The notes beneath the pieces were generated by a model. That model was given only the letters and a program-made list of their open reading frames with translations, was not told the DNA's origin and did no database searches. A DNA stretch of 64,000 nucleotides from NCBI RefSeq assembly GCF_022321485.1, contig NZ_JAKOGG010000006.1, forward strand, positions 1 to 64,000, in the 5' to 3' direction. How positions within the stretch are numbered: the first letter of the stretch is position 1; each line of letters starts with the position of its first letter. The DNA comes from Shewanella electrica (lineage in GTDB: Bacteria; Pseudomonadota; Gammaproteobacteria; Enterobacterales; Shewanellaceae). A program made the translations under genes and the position numbers. Positions 57,501 through 64,000 of the stretch are shown here, piece after piece.

Positions 57501-59433
57501 TGATTGCCAAACTACCGAGTTTACCTGTGTGGGTATTGGTGACATGGCCGGTGACGTGTTTGGTAACGGTATGTTGTTGTCTGAGCATACTTTGCTGCAA
57601 GCAGCGTTCAACCACATGCACATTTTCATTGACCCAACGCCTGATGCAGCGAGCAGCTTTGCTGAGCGCCAACGCATGTTTGATCTGCCACGCTCAAGCT
57701 GGGATGACTACAACAAAGCGTTGATCTCTAAAGGCGGTGGCATCTTCCTGCGCAGTGCTAAATCGATTTCATTAACGCCTGAAATGAAACAGATGCTTGG
57801 CACCAGCAAGGCCACGATGAACCCAACCGAACTGATCCACGAATTGCTGAAAATGCCAGTGGATCTGCTGTGGAATGGCGGTATCGGTACTTACGTTAAA
57901 TCGTCTAAAGAAACCAACGCCGAAGTGGGCGACCGCGCTAACGATGCATTGCGTGTTAACGGTAACCAACTGCGTGCCAAGATTATTGGCGAGGGCGGTA
58001 ACTTAGGTTGTACTCAGTTAGGCCGTATCGAATACTGCGCTAACGGTGGCCGCATGAACACTGACTTCGTGGATAACGTTGGCGGTGTGGACTGTTCCGA
58101 TAACGAAGTCAATATCAAGATTTTGCTGAACAGCTTAGTGGCCGAAGGCGACTTGACCCTGAAACAGCGTAACGTGTTGCTAGAAGAGATGACCGACGAA
58201 GTCGCCGATATCGTGATTCAAGACTGTATCGACCAGACCCGCACCATCTCCGTGACCCAAACGCACGCAGCGAGCCAGTTGAAAGAACACATCCGCTTTA
58301 TCCATTATTTGGAAAAAGAGGGCAAACTGGACCGCGCGTTGGAGTTCCTGCCAACAGAGGAAGAACTGAACGAACGTCAGGCGGGCAACCGTGGTCTGAC
58401 ACGTCCAGAGCTGTCAGTGTTGGTGGCTTACGCCAAAATGCTGCTCAAAGAGCAACTGGTCACGCCAGAAGTGACCGATGATCCACATCTGAGCCAGTTG
58501 TTGGTGGATTACTTCCCGAAAAAACTGCAAAAAATCTATGCAGACAAGATGAGTTCGCACCCATTGCGTGGCGAAATCATTGCCACCTCACTCGCCAATC
58601 AGTTGGTGAACGAGATGGGCTTAAACTTCATCCAACGTATGCAGGATGAGACTGGTGCCTCAGTTGCTGAAGCCGCTGTATGTTACTCTATGACAAGAGA
58701 AATATTCGGATTAGGTGATTTAGTTTCAAACATTTCGAAACTGGGCAGCAGCGTACCGGCCGTGGTTCAAAGTGAAATGTTGCATCAGTTGCGTCGTAAT
58801 ATGCGCCGAGCTTGTCGCTGGGTGCTGCGTAATCGCAACCGTAGCTTCAACATTGAGCAAACCGTTAGCTTCTTCAAACCGGTGTTTGAAGTGCTGCGTG
58901 ACAACGTTCACAACTACTTAGTTGAAGACGAATGGCACGGTATCGATATTGATGTCAAAGCATTGGAACGTGAAGGTGTACCTGAAGATGTAGCCAACTT
59001 GGTTGCTAAAATGAGTACCTTGTTCTGTGCCTTGGATATCGCCCAAATTGCTGAAATTGAGCAAAAGCCGGTAGCGTTAGTGGCTGAGACTTATTATAAG
59101 TTAGGCGCTAAAGTCGAGCTGCACTGGTTCCTTGAGCAGATTACTGCGCAAACCGCCGCGAACCATTGGCAAGCGCTGGCACGTGCCGCCTTTAGAGAAG
59201 AACTCGATTGGCAGCAACGCTCATTGACCTCGGTAGTATTGCGTAACTGTGATGGGGTGTGTGACTCATCAGCGGTGTTAACGCAATGGATTGACAGCCA
59301 CCAAAGCCTGCTGGAACGTTGGTTCAGCATGTTGGCCGATTTCAAAACGTCCGGTGTGCATGAGTTTGCTAAGTTTTCGGTAGCGTTGAGAGAGCTAAAT
59401 CTCCTCATTCTGCACTGTGAAGGGCAGCGATAA
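54586..59433 (+). CDS. NAD-dependent glutamate dehydrogenase, large 180-kDa type
   Basis: This 1615-residue enzyme oxidatively deaminates glutamate to 2-oxoglutarate with NAD. It belongs to the L-GDH180 class known from Streptomyces, Pseudomonas (GdhB) and Shewanella. The first 700 residues form the long N-terminal part with ACT-like domains (VQPDMPFLVDSLSMAL). The catalytic core follows: RGGLRWSDRREDF near 815, the active-site lysine region GAKGGFVCKQ near 846, GIGDMAGDVFGNGM near 985 and NGGIGTYVK near 1105. A C-terminal helical region ends the protein. It stands alone after a long leader and before a terminator. Confidence 0.96.
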   Translation: MALNHSTPSVLLENVVSLIHNKIAHDNAKQVEQFATCMYAHMSKDDLRARNDSDLYGALLSLWNALDKTEIGQTHMRVFNPSQSKHGWQSTHTVIEVVQPDMPFLVDSLSMALSRLGITAHMMLHTPLAIERDGKRIERVSPVKGSSDDSDKVAVFLIEIDRQSSEADLKHIEKELETTLADVAAAVCDWQPMMEKMADIAEQLPNLPFPGQQHELDEAISFIKYLSDHHFTLLGYRYYELRRIEGDVELVPDMNSSLGLMKKPGKDQPEHGLRLSNFSDSARRQALDSKVLVLTKSSARSRVHRPAYVDYVGIKRFDEQGNVIGEARFVGLYTSNLYNRSPRAIPMLAEKVQRVMDMSELTPRSHDFKTLLNILENLPRDEIIQASVDELYEMARGVLEMQDRDKLRLFVRKDGYGRFISCLVYVSKDRYNTRLRQDTQRILAESFKSSEEVEFTTYFSESSLCRTHYRVKVDNNNNMDVDVAQIEQNLIEAARSWDDKLSTALHSSAGEELGTRCFKRYASAFPQSYKDDVLPPSAVVDIQQLEALDDDHRLGMLFYQPQESAKQGNKVRLKLFHKDEPIHLSDVLPMLENFGLRVINERPYEVITADGATYWILDFLMTVQHAVSDEIVDSQDRFQNALSLVWNKTLEDDGFNRLVLATNLTGREVSVVRAYAKYMRQIDATFSQAYIEETFARYPQIADSLVKMFVRKFNPKLKTRTTAKFVEQINLRLEDVASLDDDRIIRRYLDLINATQRTNFYQTTENGEFKSYVSFKFAPDQIPEMPKPLPKYEIFVYSPRVEGVHLRGGRVARGGLRWSDRREDFRTEVLGLVKAQQVKNTVIVPVGAKGGFVCKQMPQQASREAVFQEGQACYRLFIRGLLDITDNIVNKEIVPPVDVVRHDEDDPYLVVAADKGTATFSDLANSIALEYGFWLGDAFASGGSHGYDHKKMGITARGAWESVKRHFREVGIDCQTTEFTCVGIGDMAGDVFGNGMLLSEHTLLQAAFNHMHIFIDPTPDAASSFAERQRMFDLPRSSWDDYNKALISKGGGIFLRSAKSISLTPEMKQMLGTSKATMNPTELIHELLKMPVDLLWNGGIGTYVKSSKETNAEVGDRANDALRVNGNQLRAKIIGEGGNLGCTQLGRIEYCANGGRMNTDFVDNVGGVDCSDNEVNIKILLNSLVAEGDLTLKQRNVLLEEMTDEVADIVIQDCIDQTRTISVTQTHAASQLKEHIRFIHYLEKEGKLDRALEFLPTEEELNERQAGNRGLTRPELSVLVAYAKMLLKEQLVTPEVTDDPHLSQLLVDYFPKKLQKIYADKMSSHPLRGEIIATSLANQLVNEMGLNFIQRMQDETGASVAEAAVCYSMTREIFGLGDLVSNISKLGSSVPAVVQSEMLHQLRRNMRRACRWVLRNRNRSFNIEQTVSFFKPVFEVLRDNVHNYLVEDEWHGIDIDVKALEREGVPEDVANLVAKMSTLFCALDIAQIAEIEQKPVALVAETYYKLGAKVELHWFLEQITAQTAANHWQALARAAFREELDWQQRSLTSVVLRNCDGVCDSSAVLTQWIDSHQSLLERWFSMLADFKTSGVHEFAKFSVALRELNLLILHCEGQR

Positions 59434-59448
59434 ATATTATAAAATTTC

Positions 59449-59478
59449 AAGCCCTGGCATAATGCCGGGGCTTTTTTT
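59449..59478 (+). terminator. Terminator after glutamate dehydrogenase
   Basis: AAGCCCTGGCAT-A-ATGCCGGGGCTT (one T/G wobble) followed by a T-run. Confidence 0.92.
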
Positions 59479-59495
59479 AGGTCTTAGGAGAACAC

Positions 59496-60515
59496 ATGTT
59501 TTACGAACTCGCACAAAAGGTCATGTTTCAGATGGACCCGGAGCTTGCGCATAACTTTGCCATGAAAGGGCTTGGTGCTACCGCAAACTCGCCACTGAAC
59601 TGCTTTTACAAGCAGAATATTGCCCCTGCGCCGGTGACATTTATGGGGGTGACATTTCCCAACCCTGTAGGTTTAGCCGCTGGCATGGATAAAGACGGTG
59701 AATGCATCGACGCATTTAGCGCCATGGGCTTTGGTCATGTTGAAGTCGGTACTGTGACGCCACGTCCGCAACCGGGTAACGACAAACCGCGCTTGTTTCG
59801 TATTAAGCCTGCAAAAGCGATCATCAACCGTATGGGATTTAATAACAAAGGTGTCGATAACCTCGTTAAAAATCTTATTGCGAAAAAATCCAATGCAGTG
59901 GTTGGTGTGAATATCGGTAAAAATAAAGACACACCAGTAGAGCAGGGCAAGGATGATTATTTAATCTGTTTAGATAAAGTTTATCCATATGCCGATTATA
60001 TCGCGGTGAATATTTCATCGCCGAACACTCCCGGTTTGCGCACTATGCAATATGGCGAGTTATTAGAAGACTTACTTAGCAGTTTAAAAACTCGTCAAAA
60101 AGAGTTAGCTGAAAAATATAATAAGTATGTACCGATTGCCCTAAAAATTGCCCCTGATCTTAACGAAGACGAAATTCAAAAAATCGCCGATGCGTTATTG
60201 GCGAACGAATTTGATGGTGTCATTGCCACCAACACCACCTTAAGCCGTGACGGTGTCAGCGGTTTGGCTAACTCCAACGAGACGGGTGGCATGAGTGGCA
60301 AGCCACTCAATGAGCTATCTACCAAAGTGATCAAGCAATTGGCTACCTGCCTGAAAGGACAGATCCCGATTCTTGGCGGCGGTGGTATTAACAGCGCTGA
60401 AGATGCATTGGCAAAACTAGATGCTGGCGCCACTATGGTGCAAATTTATTCAGGCTTTATTTACCAAGGCCCGAAATTAATTAAAGATATTGTGGATGCA
60501 TATCGATCTAAATAA
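59496..60515 (+). CDS. pyrD: Dihydroorotate dehydrogenase, class 2
   Basis: This 339-residue membrane-linked flavoenzyme oxidises dihydroorotate with quinone as acceptor, the fourth step of UMP synthesis. The N-terminal helix pair (about 1-40) is the quinone tunnel typical of class 2. FMN-binding [14 protein letters not shown], catalytic serine in [15 protein letters not shown], and IGGGGI-like [13 protein letters not shown] are visible. It is followed by a terminator and then zapC, as in E. coli. Confidence 0.97.
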   Translation: MFYELAQKVMFQMDPELAHNFAMKGLGATANSPLNCFYKQNIAPAPVTFMGVTFPNPVGLAAGMDKDGECIDAFSAMGFGHVEVGTVTPRPQPGNDKPRLFRIKPAKAIINRMGFNNKGVDNLVKNLIAKKSNAVVGVNIGKNKDTPVEQGKDDYLICLDKVYPYADYIAVNISSPNTPGLRTMQYGELLEDLLSSLKTRQKELAEKYNKYVPIALKIAPDLNEDEIQKIADALLANEFDGVIATNTTLSRDGVSGLANSNETGGMSGKPLNELSTKVIKQLATCLKGQIPILGGGGINSAEDALAKLDAGATMVQIYSGFIYQGPKLIKDIVDAYRSK

Positions 60516-60542
60516 ATAGATCTGATCGCAAATACAATATTT

Positions 60543-60581
60543 GATCTAAAAAAGGATCGCGATTGCGATCCTTTTTAGATC
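60543..60581 (+). terminator. Terminator after pyrD
   Basis: GATCTAAAAAAGGATCGC and GCGATCCTTTTTAGATC arms around GATT; long stem with T-run. Confidence 0.93.
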
Positions 60582-60721
60582 TTGTTAAATAAAAATATTT
60601 TTTGGAAATTTTATCTAAACTGTTGTAATCTTGGTCAAATAATAGCAGCTTAATTTTGAAATTGATTAAATTACCAGCTAAATTGACATTGGATAAATAA
60701 TAAGGCCGAACGGATTACGCT

Positions 60722-61255
60722 ATGTTATTAATGCCTGATAAAACTTGGCAGTGGGGATATAACGCTTCGTACGATGCGTTAAGTATATCTCTGGGTGCCG
60801 ATATGGAGTTTCTAACTCCTTATAAAAGTAAGGTGTTGATCCCTGATGCATTCAGCGCTGCTGAGTTCGATGTTGAACATGCCCGTTATTACATGGACAT
60901 TGTCGAGCGGTTAGGCAAGCGTATGTCACTGGCAGACGCCTATCTAGTGCAGGTTGCGCTAAACGCCACCGCTGCGCGTTTTATGCAAAAACCGCAGATG
61001 CCTAAATCCTGGTTCTTTGAGTCGAGCGACGTTTGCGTTTACAGTGAGCCCGGCAAACTGTTTGATTTACGCTGTAACGGTGACCGTGTATTGGTGTTGG
61101 TGGTAGAGACCAGCCTGCAGGCATCGTTGGTGATGTTGCTCGATGAATGCTGCGCCTTGAGCGACAGCAAGCAGCTAAAGCGGTTTGATACCATCAAAGT
61201 GATGCACGATAGATTGCATCCGTTACGCGCCCAGCAGCAGATTGTGGCCGCATAA
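60722..61255 (+). CDS. zapC: Cell division protein ZapC
   Basis: This 177-residue protein matches ZapC, which stabilises FtsZ bundles: DKTWQWGYNASYDALSISLG at the start and KSWFFESSDVCVYSEPGKLF. The pyrD-zapC neighbourhood is the same as in E. coli. The 206-bp upstream gap holds the pyrD terminator and an AT-rich run that may contain its promoter. Confidence 0.92.
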   Translation: MLLMPDKTWQWGYNASYDALSISLGADMEFLTPYKSKVLIPDAFSAAEFDVEHARYYMDIVERLGKRMSLADAYLVQVALNATAARFMQKPQMPKSWFFESSDVCVYSEPGKLFDLRCNGDRVLVLVVETSLQASLVMLLDECCALSDSKQLKRFDTIKVMHDRLHPLRAQQQIVAA

Positions 61256-61295
61256 ATCAACGCACATATTGCGTAGATGTTAATGGTTTGGAAAT

Positions 61296-61326
61296 AACAA
61301 AGGCGATCATAATGATCGCCTTTGTT
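61296..61326. terminator. Bidirectional terminator between zapC and hisIE
   Basis: AACAAAGGCGATCAT and ATGATCGCCTTTGTT arms, almost no spacer; it lies between convergent genes. Confidence 0.85.
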
Positions 61327-61365
61327 GATCTTGCACATCGATCGCCGTAAACGATCTCTAGCGGC

Positions 61366-62016
61366 TTATTTTGCTTTGCGGTGACGCTTAGCCAGATTGG
61401 CGTGGATCTGCGCCAAACTCATCTCTTGGTCTTCCAACAGCACCAGCAAGTGATAGATCAAATCTGAGGCTTCGTTCACCAACTCTTCTTTATCATGCGT
61501 TGCTGCTGCCAAGGCAGTTTCTAATCCTTCTTCGCCCACTTTTTGCGAAATACGTTTGGTACCACGGGCAAACAGTGAGGCGGTATAGCTGCTGCTTGGG
61601 TCAGCATTTTTACGGCCATGGATTAAGGTTTCCAATTCATGCACGAATGGATGCACCTCTTCACCATCCCAGCAACTTTCCGTGCCGTTGTGGCAGGTTG
61701 GGCCAACTGGCACGGCTTGCACCAGCAGCGAGTCGTTGTCGCAATCCACCGCCACTGACACCAGTTGCAGATGGTTGCCTGAGCTTTCACCTTTGGTCCA
61801 CAAGCGTTGTTTGCTGCGGCTGAAGAAGGTCACTAGCTGTTTATCAAAGCTCGCTTGCAGTGCTGCTTGGTCCATATAACCGAGCATCAGCACTTTGGCG
61901 GAATAGTAGTTCTGCACCACTACTGGCACCAAGCCATCTTGTTTTTGCCAATCAATGCCAGCCAGCAGCGTTTGTTGCTGCTCGGTGGTCATTGCAAATA
62001 GAGTTTCAGTTTCCAT
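61366..62016 (-). CDS. hisIE: Bifunctional phosphoribosyl-AMP cyclohydrolase/phosphoribosyl-ATP pyrophosphatase
   Basis: This 216-residue protein fuses HisI (residues 1-115: [24 protein letters not shown], then the zinc/cysteine block [13 protein letters not shown] and [11 protein letters not shown]) and HisE (about 120-210: [20 protein letters not shown], then [14 protein letters not shown]). It performs steps 2 and 3 of histidine synthesis. It is the last gene of the his operon here and starts 14 bp after hisF. Confidence 0.96.
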   Translation of the reverse strand: METETLFAMTTEQQQTLLAGIDWQKQDGLVPVVVQNYYSAKVLMLGYMDQAALQASFDKQLVTFFSRSKQRLWTKGESSGNHLQLVSVAVDCDNDSLLVQAVPVGPTCHNGTESCWDGEEVHPFVHELETLIHGRKNADPSSSYTASLFARGTKRISQKVGEEGLETALAAATHDKEELVNEASDLIYHLLVLLEDQEMSLAQIHANLAKRHRKAK

Positions 62017-62030
62017 GGAAAATCCTGTTA

Positions 62031-62828
62031 TTAAGCGATGCGCTGATGGCGGTCATCAGCGCGAATGCAGATCTGCTGTTCACGCAGATACTGCTTTAAA
62101 TCGGGAATCGGGATGATGCCTTTGTGGAACACGCTGGCGGCCAGCGCGGCGTCTACTTGTGCTTCAACAAATACGTCGCGGAAGTGCTCCATGGCGCCCG
62201 CACCACCCGAGGCCACTAATGGCACATCACATACGGCACGTACTTTACTGAGCTGCACTAAGTCATAACCTTGGCGCACACCATCAGAGTTCATCACGTT
62301 CAATACGATTTCACCGCAGCCTTGTTTCTGGGCTTCTTCCACCCAATCGAGCGTATACCATTGGGTATCGCGGGTAGCGGCTTCATCACCGGTAAATTGT
62401 TTGACTTTGTAGCTGCCACTGTCGGCATCAAAGAAGGAGTCGATACCGACGACCACACATTGACGACCAAACTCGTCGTGCAAACGACGGATCAAGCTTG
62501 GATCAGACAGTGCAGGGGAGTTGACCGAAATCTTATCGGCACCAAAGGCGAGAATTTCTCGTGCTTGTTCGATAGTTTTAATCCCGCCAGCCACGCAGAA
62601 CGGAATATCGATGCGCTCCGCCACTCGGCTTACCCAAGATTTATCGACCACGCGGTCGTGGGCACTGGCGGTGATGTCGTAAAACACCAGCTCATCAGCG
62701 CCTTCTTCGGCGTAACGTTGTGCCAATGGCACAATATCGCCAACAATTTCGTGGTTACGGAATTGCACACCTTTAACCACTTTGCCTGCTTTTACGTCGA
62801 GGCAGGGAACTATGCGTTTGGCCAGCAT
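62031..62828 (-). CDS. hisF: Imidazole glycerol phosphate synthase, cyclase subunit
   Basis: This 265-residue TIM barrel makes IGP and AICAR from PRFAR with ammonia from HisH. The catalytic aspartates are in [16 protein letters not shown] (Asp11 type) and LVASGGAGA / NVMNSDG (Asp130 type). ATG 62828 (MLAKRIV) is the start; it overlaps hisA by 19 bp. The C-terminus ([12 protein letters not shown]) is about eight residues longer than I expect for the family. Confidence 0.95.
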   Translation of the reverse strand: MLAKRIVPCLDVKAGKVVKGVQFRNHEIVGDIVPLAQRYAEEGADELVFYDITASAHDRVVDKSWVSRVAERIDIPFCVAGGIKTIEQAREILAFGADKISVNSPALSDPSLIRRLHDEFGRQCVVVGIDSFFDADSGSYKVKQFTGDEAATRDTQWYTLDWVEEAQKQGCGEIVLNVMNSDGVRQGYDLVQLSKVRAVCDVPLVASGGAGAMEHFRDVFVEAQVDAALAASVFHKGIIPIPDLKQYLREQQICIRADDRHQRIA

Positions 62829-63547
62829 GTGATTGCCTCCTGTACGCTGAATTGATTGGTGAGTAACGCTTTGCCAATAATGATGCCACTGGCGCCGCTG
62901 TCGCGCACTGCGGCGACATCGTCCAAGGTGGCTATACCGCCCGATGCTTGCCATAGGATTTCTGGAAACTTCTCTGCTAGCTCTTGATAAAGTGAATTGT
63001 TGGCACCGGTCATGGTGCCATCGCGGCTAATATCGGTCACCAGCGCGTGTTTCAATCCTACCGGCGCAAACTCGGCGACCAATGATTCCAGCGTTTTACC
63101 GCCGCCACTTTGCCAGCCGTGAACCGCCACAATTTTCTCGCCGTCAGCGTTGATGTTCACATCCAGCGCTAAGCAGATGGCTTCGGCACCAAAGCGTACA
63201 AACCAGCTTTTAACTAGCTCAGGTTCGCGCACCGCCAACGAGCCAATCACTACCCGCGAAGCACCGCATGCCAGTAACTCTTCGACCTGTTCGACCGAGC
63301 GAATACCGCCGCCCACTTGCAGTGGGGTGTTCAAACCAGCGGCTAATTCGGCAATCAGTTTCGTTTGGCGTTTGGCGGGGTCTTTGGCGCCAGTTAAATC
63401 CACCAAGTGCAGTTGTTTAGCACCTTGTGCTTCATAAGATTGCAGCTGCGCTAGCGGGCTTAAATCAAAGGTGGTTTGTTGGTCGTAGTCGCCTTGATAC
63501 AGGCGCACAACTTGACCGTCAATCAGATCGATTGCAGGAATGATCAT
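62810..63547 (-). CDS. hisA: Phosphoribosyl isomerase HisA
   Basis: This 245-residue TIM barrel isomerises ProFAR to [24 protein letters not shown] contains the catalytic aspartate (Asp7), LQVGGGIRS binds phosphate, and [10 protein letters not shown] holds the second catalytic aspartate. It overlaps hisF downstream (19 bp) and hisH upstream (4 bp), so the three are translationally coupled. Confidence 0.96.
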   Translation of the reverse strand: MIIPAIDLIDGQVVRLYQGDYDQQTTFDLSPLAQLQSYEAQGAKQLHLVDLTGAKDPAKRQTKLIAELAAGLNTPLQVGGGIRSVEQVEELLACGASRVVIGSLAVREPELVKSWFVRFGAEAICLALDVNINADGEKIVAVHGWQSGGGKTLESLVAEFAPVGLKHALVTDISRDGTMTGANNSLYQELAEKFPEILWQASGGIATLDDVAAVRDSGASGIIIGKALLTNQFSVQEAITCWPNA

Positions 63548-64000
63548 GCGGCACCTCCGATCACGCGTGCGTTGTAAGCCGCTAAGCTGTCACTGTCCAA
63601 TTTGAGGAAGTTTGCCAGCATTTTAGCACCCACTGCGGCGCTTTTTTCTGGGTGAAATTGCAGCCCCATAAAGTTGCCGTCGGCAATCGCCGCGCTAAAT
63701 ACTTCACCGTATTCACTGGTGGCAATACTGTATTCGCTCACTGGCGCGCAGAATGAATGCACAAAGTAAACAAAATCACCGGCGTTGATGCCTTCAAGCA
63801 GCGGGTGCACTTGGCCGTTTTTCAGCACGGGCGTTAGTTGGTTCCAGCCCATGTGGGGCGTGGGTAAACCTTGAGTATCCAAGGCGCGCACTTCAGTCGG
63901 GATTAAGCCTAAGCATGGCGTATCGGCGGCGATAGCGCCTTGTTCGGTGGATTTGCTGGTCATCAACTGCATGCCAAGGCATACGCCCATTACGGGTTGT
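63544..64000 (-). CDS. hisH: Imidazole glycerol phosphate synthase, amidotransferase subunit (5' end cut)
   Basis: The frame runs to the window end, so the N-terminal 40 to 50 residues are missing. Visible are the class I glutaminase nucleophile in [23 protein letters not shown], and the His-Glu pair in LQFHPEKS. It supplies ammonia to HisF. The codons before GVCLGMQL read QPVM, in frame. It overlaps hisA by four bases. Confidence 0.95.
   Translation of the reverse strand, partial: QPVMGVCLGMQLMTSKSTEQGAIAADTPCLGLIPTEVRALDTQGLPTPHMGWNQLTPVLKNGQVHPLLEGINAGDFVYFVHSFCAPVSEYSIATSEYGEVFSAAIADGNFMGLQFHPEKSAAVGAKMLANFLKLDSDSLAAYNARVIGGAA

Noticed and set aside
62271-62855. 194-residue plus-strand frame opposite hisF
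   Set aside because: It lies wholly antisense to hisF and the hisA end, which have clear family motifs; no independent start signal was seen.
62829-62954. Longer hisF start reading back into hisA
   Set aside because: The added 42 residues are a Arg/His/Gln-rich shadow of hisA; the conserved HisF N-terminus begins at 62828.

Overview
The window is about 64 kb of gammaproteobacterial chromosome. Gene content and order (sixA, smrB-prmB-aroC, mnmC/fabB, pdxB-asd-fimV-truA, folC-dedD-cvpA-purF, metG/mrp-udk-dcd, pabC-mltG-tmk-holB-pilZ-tatD, proQ-prc, pepN, NAD-GDH, pyrD-zapC, his genes) point to Shewanellaceae or a close relative in Alteromonadales. That assignment is inference from synteny and family knowledge, not from a database search. 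Most of the window is ordinary housekeeping DNA, densely packed, with clear Rho-independent terminators between transcription units.

Layout. 1-4721: a truncated secreted-protein gene built on a 39-bp tandem repeat, and a large two-component-style sensor with beta-propeller, Y_Y_Y, PAS, PAS, GGDEF and EAL domains. 4875-19842: M16 peptidase, sixA, smrB / prmB-aroC-MFS-NAD kinase-yfcL, mnmC / fabB, pdxB-asd. 20019-28128: fimV, truA, folC, dedD, cvpA, purF, with accD missing from its usual place between truA and folC. 28356-38057: a small membrane protein, metG / mrp-udk-dcd-pabC-mltG-tmk-holB-pilZ-tatD. 38377-43468: rsmF, a SpmA/SpmB-like fusion protein, and an AT-rich accessory patch with a small membrane protein and a predicted PD-(D/E)XK nuclease. 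43469-54135: letA (split in two)-letB, a LexA-box-preceded yebG-msrC pair, proQ-prc, pepN and a DUF2835 gene. 54586-64000: the 1615-residue NAD-glutamate dehydrogenase, pyrD, zapC, and hisH-hisA-hisF-hisIE on the minus strand (hisH cut by the window end).

The features most worth a second look are: (1) a dispersed MITE/REP-like repeat with ends resembling TAGGGGCTGTTTATCTTTGC, in four copies, two of them composite palindromes, one of which supplies the last codons and stop of rsmF; (2) the accessory patch that separates rsmF from letAB, holding an uncharacterised nuclease-like gene that could be a solitary defence gene; (3) the 13-residue tandem-repeat exported protein; (4) an apparently decayed methyltransferase half in MnmC; (5) the absent accD; and (6) coupling of msrC to an SOS-type yebG promoter. 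No rRNA, tRNA, CRISPR array, transposase or integrase gene was recognised.
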